This document shows, one piece after another, positions 45,910 to 55,738 of a DNA stretch of 64,000 nucleotides; within the stretch, counting starts at the first letter, position 1; each line of letters begins with the position of its first letter. The notes below the pieces were generated by a model that did no database searches, was not told where the DNA came from, and saw nothing but the letters and a program-made list of their open reading frames with translations. The DNA lies in NCBI GenBank assembly GCA_023420115.1, contig JAEZWR010000029.1, forward strand, positions 124,001-188,000, given 5' to 3'. The stretch is from Bacillota bacterium (lineage in GTDB: Bacteria > Bacillota > Clostridia > Saccharofermentanales > Fastidiosipilaceae). The translations under genes were made by a program, and so were the position numbers.

Positions 45910-46286
45910 AAAGTTTAGTTTTGATATTCCTTTTAGTTTTATTTTTTGAGTGATTTAATGATTGATTTGTGGCTGATTTATAGCTGATTTATCTATTGGT
46001 AGCTAGTCTTGTTTTTTGTATTTGTTTTTTTTCTTGGATCTTTTTGCTGATATTTTGTATGTTGATGATGGTGATTTGTTTGAATATAGAATAAAAAAAA
46101 ACAGACATAAGATTATGAAGTTCTTGCAACCTTGTGTAAATTTATATAATATTTTATTTATATAAATAGGGAGTGAGTCTGCCATTAGTGGACCGCTTTT
46201 TTTCTTTGTTGTGCCAATATATGATTTTTACAATCTTATGTTGCGTGATGTTGAATTTTTTTTCTTTGGAGGACTTTAATTTTTTT
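45910..46286 (+). promoter_or_regulatory. Intergenic/promoter region of the giant adhesin
   Basis: Contains an 11-bp tandem repeat (GCTGATTTAT at 45972 and 45983) and a candidate promoter, TTGCAA at 46124-46129 and TATAAT at 46145-46150 (15-nt spacing). GGAGG at 46268-46272 is the ribosome site, 14 nt before the ATG at 46287. An in-frame GTG at 46173 would add a hydrophobic leader with no good ribosome site. Confidence 0.45.
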
Positions 46287-49200
46287 ATGAGCAAAGGTGC
46301 ATTTTTGAGAAGAATGAAGCTTGGTTTGACAGCTTTTTCTATGCTTCTAGGTATGACTTTTGTAGCTACACATGAGCTTGCAGCAGTTGATACTGCGGTT
46401 GCTCTTGATACGCACTATGGTATTGTTTCGCTGGATTTAGGTGATTTTAACTATTATGCTTTTGAAAAGTCTAAGGAAGTTGATTACGGTACTGATTATT
46501 TTAAATATGGTGCGGGAATCAAGATGAAATGGATTTTGCCCCCTGATGTTAAGGAGGGTGATTCTTTTACACTTGAACTACCAGCTGAGGTTAATGTTGA
46601 TAACCAGCCTGATCCAAATAAAATATTTTTTACCGTAAAAGATCAAACAGCGCCTGATAATGTCGTTCTTAATGTGTATTTCAAGGAGCGCAAGGGCGAG
46701 CATGATATTTTGACCTTCGTTGCGACAAAGTATGCCGAAACAAAGGCTAACGGTATAAATTCTTATAGTGGTGATGCTGTTATTGGTAACAAAATAGATA
46801 GCTCTAAGATTAAGTCCATTTATAACTATGATATTGCAGCAAGTCAGAGTCGTCAGGAAAATGCACCTAAGACAGATTTTGATAAGAACAAAGATTATTA
46901 TCAGGGATTTCGACCCAATTATAGTTATTTCAATGATTCTCCAAATGGAGAAGATACATCGAGCCATAAAAAAACTTTAACTTATAAGACTAAGTATATG
47001 AATGGCTTGGAGCGTACTCTTAATGACGAGACATCTGTCAGCTATCGTTCACAACTTTTCTACGATGGATATATGTATACCCGTTTCGGTGATCTTATGA
47101 TTCAGCCGATTAAGGAGGATGCCGACTCTGTTACATATATGATTCTTTATAATGTTGCTGGTACTGGTCAGGCAGCTGGTGGTGTTACACAAGAATTCAG
47201 ATTAAGTACAACAGGCTTCCCACAATACGATGGATATAGTCCAGATGGAAGACGAGGCAATCTTTCTCCATACAATGGAACATATACTAATTCAATGACT
47301 GTTTATCGCGCTCTTCCTAGACAGGGAACATCTGCCCCAAGAACTAAGCGACAGATTGATGCAACACTATTGGGAGAAAAAGTAACATTAAATAATGCAG
47401 CATTAAATCAATATAGTTCAACTTTTACATTCCCAGATGATGATAATACATATTATATTGAACTTAAGATGCGTAAGAGATCTCCACTTGTAAAGACACC
47501 ATCAGGCGGCGATGGATATTTTATGGCTTTATTCCAAGATAGAAGAATTAGAAGATTTATTTTAGAAGATTTCTATCATGGAACAACGGGTACAGGTAAC
47601 GCTGTACTTTCAGAAAACCCAGATGCTTATATCACACGTATTTCCCTAAACTTGACAAAAGTCGATGAAAAAGATCAGCCACTAAAGGCAGATGGAATTA
47701 CCTTTACACTGCGAGACCAAGACAATTATGACATCGTAAAGACAGTATCAAAGGAAACTGGTACAGTAAGTTTCACAGGTTTATTGAAAAATCATACTTA
47801 TACCTTAACAGAAACTACAGCCGCAGAAGGATATAAGAAGAATGAAAAGTCTTACACAGTTAAAATTGATGAACAGGGAAATATCACGATTGACGGAACA
47901 GATGACGACGTCAAACTTCTAAATAGAGAAGAGAGGCGTGCCGTAGATACCGAAGACATTAGTGCAAGCTATAGCTTCAAGAACCACAAGATTTCAAATG
48001 GCAATGGTTATTTTAAAGTCATCCATAAATATTACGTTGATCCTACACAATTAGAGAACGACGAGAAGCCAGAGACGCAAGAAGAAGAAAAAGAGACCGA
48101 GGGCAAGGAAACAGAAAAATATGCTGCTTCTAAACCTAAAGAAGTAGACGGTTATCGTTATGTTAAAGTCAAACGCTCACATGAAGATAACATACAGCTT
48201 GGTGCAGATAACAATTCAACAGTCGAGGGTAATTATGTCAAAGATGAACATTTGACAGTTACTTACTACTACCTAAAGATTGGTCACTTTATCGAGAAGC
48301 ACGAGTACTATGAGAGCGAGGAGGCTGCGAGAGCACATGCTCCAAATACAGCGACAAAGACTCTTGAGAACCCGCGCACAGATAATCAGAAGCAAAGTGG
48401 CGATAAGAGTCAGAAATTTAATTCAGAGAAGCATGAAATAGATAATTATGTTTTTGCTTCTGTTGAATCAGATAGTGATGATGTACAACCTAACCCTAAT
48501 GGTGATAGTTCGGAAGCAAATTTCATTCCAGGCGAGACTATTACCTACACCTATCGATACTACAAAAATGCCAATCAGCCAGAAGTGCCAACACCAGATA
48601 CTGAAAAGGGATCTTTCCAAGTAATCCACAAGTATTACTCGGATAAGAACGAACTAGATAAGAAGAGTGATACAACAGACTCAACAGATAAACTAACTGA
48701 AACCAGTGGTACAGCAGAACAAACATATGCTGAGTCCAATATCGCTCCAAAAGAGGGATATGACTTCGTCAGCTTAGACGTCTCAAATCCTGCCATTCAG
48801 AAGAATGGAGATGAGAATGGCACAGTTGAGGGGAACTATATACCTAAAGAACACCTCACAGTCACATATTACTACCTGAAAAAAGGTGAATTCAAAGAAA
48901 TTCATAAGTACTTTGACAGTCAAGAAGCAGCTGAAAGTGGCACAGGGGAAACAGAAACTGTTATCAATCCTAGAAGTGAAAAATCCAAAAACCAACGTGG
49001 CAATAACTTAGAAGACTTTACCTCACAGCAAAATGCCAAAGATGGATATACTTTCTTGAAAGTTACAAGTAATAAAGTAGATAGACCGGCTGGACAGAAT
49101 GGAGAGAATACAACTGGTAAATTTATTCCAGGGGAGACAGTAGAACATACATATATTTACTACAAACAAGATAAAACACCAGAAGAACCAGGGGTTGAAG

Positions 49201-51668
49201 AGAACGAAGGCTTCTTCAAGGTCGTCCATAAATATTATTCAGATAAGAATGAGTTAGACCAAAAGAGCGAGAATTATGACTCCAAAGATGAGATTGAAGA
49301 AACATCTGGAAACCAAGATGAGACCTATGCTTCTTCAGAGAAAAAAGAAAAAGATGATTATGAGTTTGTCTCTGTAGAGACGTCTAATGAGAGCGTTAGA
49401 AAGACTACTGACGGCAATGGTACAGAAGTAGGAAATTATGTGCCAGATGAACATTTACTCGTAACTTACTATTACATAAAGAAAGGTAAGTTCCAAGAAA
49501 TTCATCAGTACTTCAACTCAGAAGAAGAGGCAAAAGCTGGAACAGCGCCTGCTTTGACCAAGACGAACCCACGTACCGATAATAAGGTACAGAGTGGTAA
49601 CAACGAAGAAGAATTTACTTCCAAGCAGAATAGCGAAGAGGGATATGTTTTCTATAGCGTACAATCAGATAATGAGAAGAGACCAGCAGGTGACAAAGGT
49701 GCAGATACAAGCGGCAAGTTTATTCCAGGAGTTACAGTAACTCACACCTATCGTTATTACAAACAAGCCAAAACACCAGAAGAACCAGATCCAAATGCAA
49801 ACAAAGGCTTCTTCAAAGTAACACATAAGTATTATTCTCAGTTTAACGAGGCTACAGCTAAGAGTAATAACTATGACTCGATAGAAGAGATACCTGAAAC
49901 ATCAGGTACAGCAGAACAAGATTACGCTGCATCAGAGCAGAAGCTAAAAGATAAATATGAATTAATCGCGACAGTTGCCTCTGAGGGAGTAACAACTAAA
50001 GCCAGTGAGGGCAATAATCCACCTACAGGAACTGAGGCAGGAAAGTACCAAGTTGGCAAACACCTTGAAGTTACCTATTACTATCTACTTAAAGGTGAAT
50101 TTAAAGAAGTCCATAATTACTATGAAACAAAGTCAGACGCCGAAGCTGGAATAAATGTCAAAGAGACAGTAGTAAATCCAAACAATAATGGCGTAAATAG
50201 GAAAGGTCACGATCAAGAAGACTTTAGCTCAGAGAAGATACTCAATGGTTACACCTTCCTAAAGGCTGAATCAGATAAACAAGAAAGACCTGTTAATCAG
50301 AATGGCGAAGTCGTCACAGGTAAGTTTATCCCTGGCGAAGTAGTTACACATACTTATACTTATTACAAGACCGATGACACTGCAACACCACCACCGTCAC
50401 CAGAGCCCGAGGAACCAGGAAATCCAAACCCGCCACCAGTTGATCCAGGAGAGCCAGGCGGTGAAGAACCAACCCCACCAAATCCTGATCCTAATCAACC
50501 AGTAGAACCAAGTGAACCAGATCCAGAGAACCCAAATCCTGTAACACCAGTTGATCCAAGCGAACCAGGTGGTGAAGAACCAACCCCACCAAATCCTGAG
50601 CCTAATCAACCAGTAGAACCAAGTGAACCAGATCCAGAGAACCCTGACAAACCCGACCAACCAGATCCAGATAGTCCAGATCCAGGTGGAGAGGAAGAAC
50701 CAAAAGGCAACAAGGGATATTTCAAGGTAATACATAAGTATTACTCAACTGTTGAAGACCTTAATGAAGATAATGACAACACAGATGAGACAGACGAAAT
50801 TCCAGAAACAAGTGGAACTGGCGATGAAGAATATGGTAGCTCCAATAAGAATGAGAAGCCTGGATACGACTTTGTAAAGGTTACATCATCTGATGAGTCA
50901 GTAGGTAAGACTCCGAATAATGACGGAACAACACCAGGTAATTACATTCCAGACAAGACAATTACTGTTACCTATTATTATTTGAAGAAGGGTGAATTCA
51001 AAGAAGTACATGAATTCTATAGAAATAAGGATGATGCGGAAAAAGGAAATAATCCTGAAAAAGTAGAAGTCAATCCTCGTACAGGTACAGAAAACCAGAG
51101 AGGGAATAATCAAGAGAACTTCACTTCTGTAAAGACTGATAACGAAGAATATGTATTCTATAATGCAAGCTCTTCAACAGAAGAAAGACCAGTAGGTGAT
51201 AATGGATCAGAGATAAGTGGCAAATTTATTCCTGGAGTAACAGTGGTACACACTTATCGTTATTACAAGGATACTGAACCAAACAAACCAGGTGAGCCAG
51301 ACGGAAATAACCCCAATGACCCGAGTAATCCAGATGGCAACAATCCAAACAAACCAGGTGAGCCAGACGGAAATAACCCCAATGATCCAAGTAATCCAGA
51401 TGGCAATAATCCAAACAAGCCAGGTGAACCAAATGGAGAAAATCCAGATGACCCCAATTCTCCTGACAACAATAATCCAAAAGTTCCAGGATTATATGTA
51501 GAAAGAGGAAATGGCGGTGGAAATGGTTCAGGTGGAGGAAACCAGAAACCAAATGTACCTAAGACGGGAGAAGCTGCTGAGACAATCCCCGCATATATGC
51601 TGCTAGTATCTGCAATTGCTTTTGTGCTGGTAAAGAAAAATTTAAGAAACAAAGAAGAACTTAAATAA
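46287..51668 (+). CDS. Giant cell-wall-anchored adhesin with SpaA-type domain and five A/B MucBP-like repeat pairs (VPKTG)
   Basis: About 1793 residues. Signal peptide MSKGAFLRRMKLGLTAFSML ... then a unique adhesin-like head (residues ~30-450). A SpaA/Cna-B-type domain at ~451-541 has NLTKVDEKDQPL (Lys) and YTLTETTAAEGY (Glu) for an internal isopeptide bond. Five pairs of ~90-residue repeats follow: type A starts GYFKVIHKYY, type B GEFKEIHKYF, each ending in VTYYYL or HTYRYYK; they resemble MucBP modules. A Pro-rich linker (PEEPGNPNPPP) separates pair 4 from pair 5, and a PGEPDGNNPN repeat region precedes VPKTGE, the hydrophobic anchor and basic tail. Likely mucin or host glycan binding, by family. 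Confidence 0.9.
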   Translation: MSKGAFLRRMKLGLTAFSMLLGMTFVATHELAAVDTAVALDTHYGIVSLDLGDFNYYAFEKSKEVDYGTDYFKYGAGIKMKWILPPDVKEGDSFTLELPAEVNVDNQPDPNKIFFTVKDQTAPDNVVLNVYFKERKGEHDILTFVATKYAETKANGINSYSGDAVIGNKIDSSKIKSIYNYDIAASQSRQENAPKTDFDKNKDYYQGFRPNYSYFNDSPNGEDTSSHKKTLTYKTKYMNGLERTLNDETSVSYRSQLFYDGYMYTRFGDLMIQPIKEDADSVTYMILYNVAGTGQAAGGVTQEFRLSTTGFPQYDGYSPDGRRGNLSPYNGTYTNSMTVYRALPRQGTSAPRTKRQIDATLLGEKVTLNNAALNQYSSTFTFPDDDNTYYIELKMRKRSPLVKTPSGGDGYFMALFQDRRIRRFILEDFYHGTTGTGNAVLSENPDAYITRISLNLTKVDEKDQPLKADGITFTLRDQDNYDIVKTVSKETGTVSFTGLLKNHTYTLTETTAAEGYKKNEKSYTVKIDEQGNITIDGTDDDVKLLNREERRAVDTEDISASYSFKNHKISNGNGYFKVIHKYYVDPTQLENDEKPETQEEEKETEGKETEKYAASKPKEVDGYRYVKVKRSHEDNIQLGADNNSTVEGNYVKDEHLTVTYYYLKIGHFIEKHEYYESEEAARAHAPNTATKTLENPRTDNQKQSGDKSQKFNSEKHEIDNYVFASVESDSDDVQPNPNGDSSEANFIPGETITYTYRYYKNANQPEVPTPDTEKGSFQVIHKYYSDKNELDKKSDTTDSTDKLTETSGTAEQTYAESNIAPKEGYDFVSLDVSNPAIQKNGDENGTVEGNYIPKEHLTVTYYYLKKGEFKEIHKYFDSQEAAESGTGETETVINPRSEKSKNQRGNNLEDFTSQQNAKDGYTFLKVTSNKVDRPAGQNGENTTGKFIPGETVEHTYIYYKQDKTPEEPGVEENEGFFKVVHKYYSDKNELDQKSENYDSKDEIEETSGNQDETYASSEKKEKDDYEFVSVETSNESVRKTTDGNGTEVGNYVPDEHLLVTYYYIKKGKFQEIHQYFNSEEEAKAGTAPALTKTNPRTDNKVQSGNNEEEFTSKQNSEEGYVFYSVQSDNEKRPAGDKGADTSGKFIPGVTVTHTYRYYKQAKTPEEPDPNANKGFFKVTHKYYSQFNEATAKSNNYDSIEEIPETSGTAEQDYAASEQKLKDKYELIATVASEGVTTKASEGNNPPTGTEAGKYQVGKHLEVTYYYLLKGEFKEVHNYYETKSDAEAGINVKETVVNPNNNGVNRKGHDQEDFSSEKILNGYTFLKAESDKQERPVNQNGEVVTGKFIPGEVVTHTYTYYKTDDTATPPPSPEPEEPGNPNPPPVDPGEPGGEEPTPPNPDPNQPVEPSEPDPENPNPVTPVDPSEPGGEEPTPPNPEPNQPVEPSEPDPENPDKPDQPDPDSPDPGGEEEPKGNKGYFKVIHKYYSTVEDLNEDNDNTDETDEIPETSGTGDEEYGSSNKNEKPGYDFVKVTSSDESVGKTPNNDGTTPGNYIPDKTITVTYYYLKKGEFKEVHEFYRNKDDAEKGNNPEKVEVNPRTGTENQRGNNQENFTSVKTDNEEYVFYNASSSTEERPVGDNGSEISGKFIPGVTVVHTYRYYKDTEPNKPGEPDGNNPNDPSNPDGNNPNKPGEPDGNNPNDPSNPDGNNPNKPGEPNGENPDDPNSPDNNNPKVPGLYVERGNGGGNGSGGGNQKPNVPKTGEAAETIPAYMLLVSAIAFVLVKKNLRNKEELK
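51290..51470 (+). repeat. Pro/Asn-rich short tandem repeats in the adhesin stalk
   Basis: Units of about 66 bp coding KPGEPDGNNPNDPSNPDGNN recur (near 51283, 51349 and partly 51415), nearly identical at the DNA level. These are wall-spanning linkers prone to slippage. Confidence 0.75.
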
Positions 51669-51692
51669 TTGAAAAGTTGGACTTTGTGCTTG

Positions 51693-51731
51693 AGAGCGAT
51701 TTATCTATAAGTGGTAGATCGCTCTTTTTTA
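51693..51731 (+). terminator. Rho-independent terminator after the giant adhesin
   Basis: Stem AGAGCGAT (51693-51700) / ATCGCTCT (51718-51725) followed by TTTTTT. Confidence 0.88.
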
Positions 51732-51801
51732 TTACGCGGGAGTGCTTTTTATAAAATGTTGTAAATTTTGTTTCTGAATAGAAGAAAAAGACATGCAGTT
51801 C

Positions 51802-51831
51802 TTGAAACTACATATATCTGTGTATTAGAAT
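51802..51831 (+). promoter_or_regulatory. Promoter of the second adhesin gene
   Basis: -35 TTGAAA at 51802-51807 and -10 TAGAAT at 51826-51831, 18-nt spacing. The surrounding AGTTCTTGAAAC resembles AGTTCTTGCAAC at 46119-46130 before the giant adhesin gene. Confidence 0.5.
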
Positions 51832-51885
51832 TAAGGATGTATGTAAAGTGATAAGATTCGCACTGAGATTAAAAAGGAGCAGAGA

Positions 51886-54800
51886 ATGAAAAAAATCATT
51901 TCGATGATATCGGCACTGGCTTTGATGAGTTCGCTAGTTTTGCCATACAGTAATGTAATAGTAGGTAATAACCCTATCTATGCCGCTGAAGCAACAGAGG
52001 ACAAGGAGCAAATTCTAACTCAAGGTAAGAGGGAACTTAATGATCTTAAACGTGCCGCTGAGTTTAAACTTTCCGGAGGTAACAATGGCTTCTGGGAACA
52101 GTTTTTGTTTACATTTAATGATATTTATTCATCTCTTGATTCGGCTGATTCGGCAGAGGACGCTAAGATAAAGGTCTCTGCTGCCAAGGAAAGATTTAAT
52201 ACCACATTTGAAGATGCTCTTGATGAAGCACTTGCTGACTCTAAAAATGTTGTTGATACACACATTAATAGTGGTAAGAATGATGCCGCTTGGACAGAAG
52301 AGGCGAAGAAAAAGTTGGATGATTATAGACAGAAGCTCTATACCAGTCTCGATGCTGCCAGAGAAGAATATTCTAGACAGGCTGATTTAACTGAAACTCT
52401 TAAAAATAATATCTATGCAATTACTAGCCGTTTCGAACGTGAGGTTGCAATTGAAAAATTAGAGGCTGAGGTTAATAAGATTGTAGACGGCAATGCAAGT
52501 GCTGAAGAAGGTAAGAAATTAACAGAAGAGCAGCTTGAAAATATCAAAACAGTCCTAGCTGATTACAAACAGAAATTGCAAGCGATTGTTTTTGACAATC
52601 ACGCGACGAAAAATCAGGAACTTAAGAATCTCGAGGCTGAGGCAAACCAAAAGATAGATGAACTTAATGTTCCTAAGCCAAAGGAAGATACTTCTGATAA
52701 TCAAGAAAATAAGAAAACATTTAAGATAAACTTTAATGACCTCATGGGTAACCCTGTCACTTCAATTATGATTGAACCGGGAAAATCACTCAAAGATAAT
52801 GGGGAAACTTTGCCAACTGTTAATACAAGGGGAGCGACAAGGTACGGTTGGATTGATTCAGAGCGCAAAGACCTTTATATTCCACTTTTAGAGAAATTTG
52901 TCGGTGTATCTCAAGGTAGTCCTGAATTAGAGGCAAATAGAAAGAAATTAAGAGAGTCTGTTATAAAAGAGGACACTGTATTAGGTGAGGCGGGCAAGGC
53001 TGGCGAAATGACTCTATATTACATAAGTAATCGTGCATGGCAATACGCTAGTTTCTTTACCGATTCTGATTCTTCTTCATGGAAAGATGGAAATATTGTA
53101 AATAGGACGCTAGCCACATTAAAGGCTCTAGACTATAGAAGAAGTGGATATGAAACTATGCCGGAACATCCAACTGAAGAAGAGGGTTGGCTAAATCCAC
53201 ATGGATATGAGTTCATTGGTTGGTATACAAAGGGTACTGAGGGAGAAATATCTGGTGAAGACAAAAAGGGAAGAAGGTATAAGAAAGTAACTCCTGATTC
53301 GCCTATTAGCTCACAGCAATATGCTCTTTATAAAATAAATTACAGGCTGCATTTTGAGGATGGCAAGACCCCGGAGCAGACTGCTTTTATCTATCGAACA
53401 CCTAGTGCACTTCCATATGTAAAAGAACTTCATAATTTTGTTGAGAGTCCAACTGCTGAGGGCAAGATATTCAAGGGTTGGTATACTGAGCAAAATGGTC
53501 AAGGACAGAAGATGACGAAGTACCAGCTATCTAACTGGTCAGGGGCTTCTAGCAAAAATCTTTATGCTTACTGGGTAGATGAACTTACAGTTACTAAGAA
53601 ACTTGCTGATAGCGATGAAGTCATTAAGCTTGAAAAGGGTGCTAAGCTAAATAAGACTCAACTAGTTGCGCCTGAAGTTGAGGGAAAGACTTTCCTAGAA
53701 TGGAATACAGCAGCAGATGGCACTGGAACTAAAGTGACTACCGAGACCATAGTCGAAGAAAATATGGATATCTATCCAGTATATACAGTAAATGTTATAT
53801 TCGATTCTAACGGTGGTTCGGATATTAAGAATAAGACTGTAGCAGTAGTAGTGGGACAAACTATTGGTGAGAAGTTCCCCGAGGAAGTACCAAGTAGATC
53901 TGAACATGATTTCTTAGGTTGGTTTACTGATAGGACCGCTGGAGATAGCGTCAGTGCTGCCACTGCCCCAAGTGAAGCTACAACATACTATGCACATTGG
54001 CAAGAGTGGGAGACACTACTTCCTCCAACTGTGACAACAATTAGCAAAGATGGCGATGATTATGTGATTAAAGGAAATGCTCCTATTGGCTCTACTGTTG
54101 TAATTAAGGGCGTAGGTGGAAATGATATCGAAGTTCCAGTCAATGAAGATGGAACTTTCGAAGTTAGAATCCCAGCGGCTCAAGTTACAGACAAAGTTGA
54201 TGGAAAAATATATACAAAAGAAAATGGAAAAAAGTCATCTTCTGAAACAGACTTTAGTATAGATCCAAGTGGCCCCAATCCTCCAGTTGTCAAGCCAGCC
54301 AAAGAAAGTGATACCACTGTTGAAGTAGAAGTTCCAGATATTAATGCCGATAATAAGACCACAAAGATTAAAGTTAATGTCAACAATGGCGAAGATAATA
54401 AGACAATTGAACTTAGCATTGGCGAAGATAACATCTGGAAAAAGGCCGACGGAACTCCTGTTGAAGTGAAAAAGGACGGAGATAAGACTTATCTTTCAAT
54501 TCCTTTATCCAAACCACTTAAAGGTGGAGAAATAGTTAGAGTAACATCTTATGACAAGATTGGTAATACTAGTGAAGTCACAACTACTGTAAGTAAGTTG
54601 GATAGAGTGACAGTAACAGTTATTAGGGGAGATGAAAGTAGTGATTATGAAATCGTCAAGGGTTCAAAACTCCCTGAAGAAGCACTTCCAAATACTTCAT
54701 ATATCGAGGGGGGAATTTTAAACTGCTACAATACAATGTTAGATGCTACTGGCGATGTAATCACCAAAGATACAGTCTTTGATGAAGATGCTGTGGTTTT

Positions 54801-55419
54801 CTGTGTTGTAGAAGTTTCGATAAATTTCCTTGATCCAGATAGCGATGATGCAGACGAAAGAGAAAAAGGTTTCTTTTCTAATCACTTCGTAGGTGTGCCA
54901 ATTGGCAACTTCTATAACAAAGAAGACAAGTTAGGATTCAACTTCGAAGGGTGGTATACTGAAAAAGATGGCGGAGAGAAACTCACAGAAGATTATATAG
55001 TTGAGATGCCAATTAAGGTCTACGCAAGATGGAAGCCAGCAGTCACTTCAGTTCCAGATTATGCCCCAGTTATAGATCCTCTTCCTACATTTAATCTCGA
55101 AGACATTCCGGACATTACAGATGCTACAGATAACACTGAGAGCACTGGCGCTACAGAAACCAATAATACCACAGAGAGTGTCGAAGAGAATAAACCAAGT
55201 GAGACTTTGACCGAATCAAATAATTCAGATAAGCCTGAGACAGAAGAAACAACTACAAGTGTTACGAAGCCGTCATCTAAGTCTAAAAAAGGAACCAATA
55301 AGAAAGGAAGCAGTTCTCTTGCCAAGACAGGAGAGCAAGCAGAATATATGGCAGTAGCTTGTTTGATGATGCTTGCTATGCTTGTTGTCATAAGAAAGGT
55401 TAAAGAAGAGAATAATTAA
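51886..55419 (+). CDS. Cell-wall-anchored protein with InlB-type B-repeats (LAKTG sorting signal)
   Basis: 1177 residues; AAAAAGGAG before the ATG. Signal peptide cleaved after about residue 34 (IYA/AEA). A helical region (40-275) precedes several Listeria-Bacteroides (Flg_new/InlB B) repeats: EFIGWYTKG, IFKGWYTEQNGQGQK, TFLEWNTAADGTGTK, DFLGWFTDRTAGD and NFEGWYTEKDGGEK, each ending in a Y-A-Y/H/R-W strand. Bacterial Ig-like domains (residues ~710-905) lie between them. A Thr/Glu/Ser-rich wall stalk leads to SLAKTGE, a hydrophobic helix and KVKEENN. The Ala in LAKTG departs from the common LPxTG. Probable adhesin; ligand unknown. Confidence 0.9.
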   Translation: MKKIISMISALALMSSLVLPYSNVIVGNNPIYAAEATEDKEQILTQGKRELNDLKRAAEFKLSGGNNGFWEQFLFTFNDIYSSLDSADSAEDAKIKVSAAKERFNTTFEDALDEALADSKNVVDTHINSGKNDAAWTEEAKKKLDDYRQKLYTSLDAAREEYSRQADLTETLKNNIYAITSRFEREVAIEKLEAEVNKIVDGNASAEEGKKLTEEQLENIKTVLADYKQKLQAIVFDNHATKNQELKNLEAEANQKIDELNVPKPKEDTSDNQENKKTFKINFNDLMGNPVTSIMIEPGKSLKDNGETLPTVNTRGATRYGWIDSERKDLYIPLLEKFVGVSQGSPELEANRKKLRESVIKEDTVLGEAGKAGEMTLYYISNRAWQYASFFTDSDSSSWKDGNIVNRTLATLKALDYRRSGYETMPEHPTEEEGWLNPHGYEFIGWYTKGTEGEISGEDKKGRRYKKVTPDSPISSQQYALYKINYRLHFEDGKTPEQTAFIYRTPSALPYVKELHNFVESPTAEGKIFKGWYTEQNGQGQKMTKYQLSNWSGASSKNLYAYWVDELTVTKKLADSDEVIKLEKGAKLNKTQLVAPEVEGKTFLEWNTAADGTGTKVTTETIVEENMDIYPVYTVNVIFDSNGGSDIKNKTVAVVVGQTIGEKFPEEVPSRSEHDFLGWFTDRTAGDSVSAATAPSEATTYYAHWQEWETLLPPTVTTISKDGDDYVIKGNAPIGSTVVIKGVGGNDIEVPVNEDGTFEVRIPAAQVTDKVDGKIYTKENGKKSSSETDFSIDPSGPNPPVVKPAKESDTTVEVEVPDINADNKTTKIKVNVNNGEDNKTIELSIGEDNIWKKADGTPVEVKKDGDKTYLSIPLSKPLKGGEIVRVTSYDKIGNTSEVTTTVSKLDRVTVTVIRGDESSDYEIVKGSKLPEEALPNTSYIEGGILNCYNTMLDATGDVITKDTVFDEDAVVFCVVEVSINFLDPDSDDADEREKGFFSNHFVGVPIGNFYNKEDKLGFNFEGWYTEKDGGEKLTEDYIVEMPIKVYARWKPAVTSVPDYAPVIDPLPTFNLEDIPDITDATDNTESTGATETNNTTESVEENKPSETLTESNNSDKPETEETTTSVTKPSSKSKKGTNKKGSSSLAKTGEQAEYMAVACLMMLAMLVVIRKVKEENN

Positions 55420-55471
55420 TATTAATTTTTTAATCTTTTCGCATATATTAATTTAGATATAGCTTAATAAC

Positions 55472-55512
55472 AAAAGCCTCCTAGGAAGTTAGACCCTAGG
55501 GGGCTTTTTAGA
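55472..55512. terminator. Terminator after the second adhesin, right arm shared with a direct repeat
   Basis: AAAAGCCTCCTAGG (55472-55485) pairs with CCTAGGGGGCTTTT (55495-55508), one G-U pair, then T. Nearly symmetrical, so it can serve the adhesin (plus) and the minus-strand cassette that ends at 55529. The right arm is part of the 63-bp direct repeat. Confidence 0.85.
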
Positions 55513-55551
55513 TTTATTATGAAATTGATTATTTATTATGGTATTCAGAAG
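55489..55551 (+). repeat. 63-bp direct repeat, left copy
   Basis: Bases 55489-55551 match 56509-56571 at 61 of 63 positions by eye. The copy runs from the terminator loop through the last seven codons of the 55529-55738 gene. Confidence 0.9.
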
Positions 55552-55738
55552 TAAGTTCTTCTGCTAAGTATTCATCACTCATACAGTGCAAGTCAGATAC
55601 TCCCTTTGAAATTAATTGATATGTGATTGAGTGATAGAAAAAATTCAGTGCTTCGTCCAAAGAAAGATTTTCATTTTCAGCAAATAGTTTAATGATTCTG
55701 CTATATTTTTTTTGTAATAAAATAGGATTAGCAATCAA
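55529..55738 (-). CDS. Small DUF3791-like/antitoxin-like protein, third gene of the cassette
   Basis: 69 residues, helical, acidic C-terminus (YLAEELTSEYHNK). Its start overlaps the stop of the DUF3990 gene by 4 nt, so the two are translationally coupled. The pattern IIKLFAENENLSLDEALNFF followed by YHSITYQLISKGVSDLHCMS is what one sees in the small partner proteins next to DUF3990 genes. Its last seven codons and terminator lie within the left 63-bp repeat. The antitoxin role is inferred from context only. Confidence 0.65.
   Translation of the reverse strand: MIANPILLQKKYSRIIKLFAENENLSLDEALNFFYHSITYQLISKGVSDLHCMSDEYLAEELTSEYHNK

Noticed and set aside
46173..46286. GTG start at 46173 for the giant adhesin
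   Set aside because: It would put a second hydrophobic stretch before a normal signal peptide; the AGGGAG is too close to the GTG, and GGAGG precedes ATG 46287.
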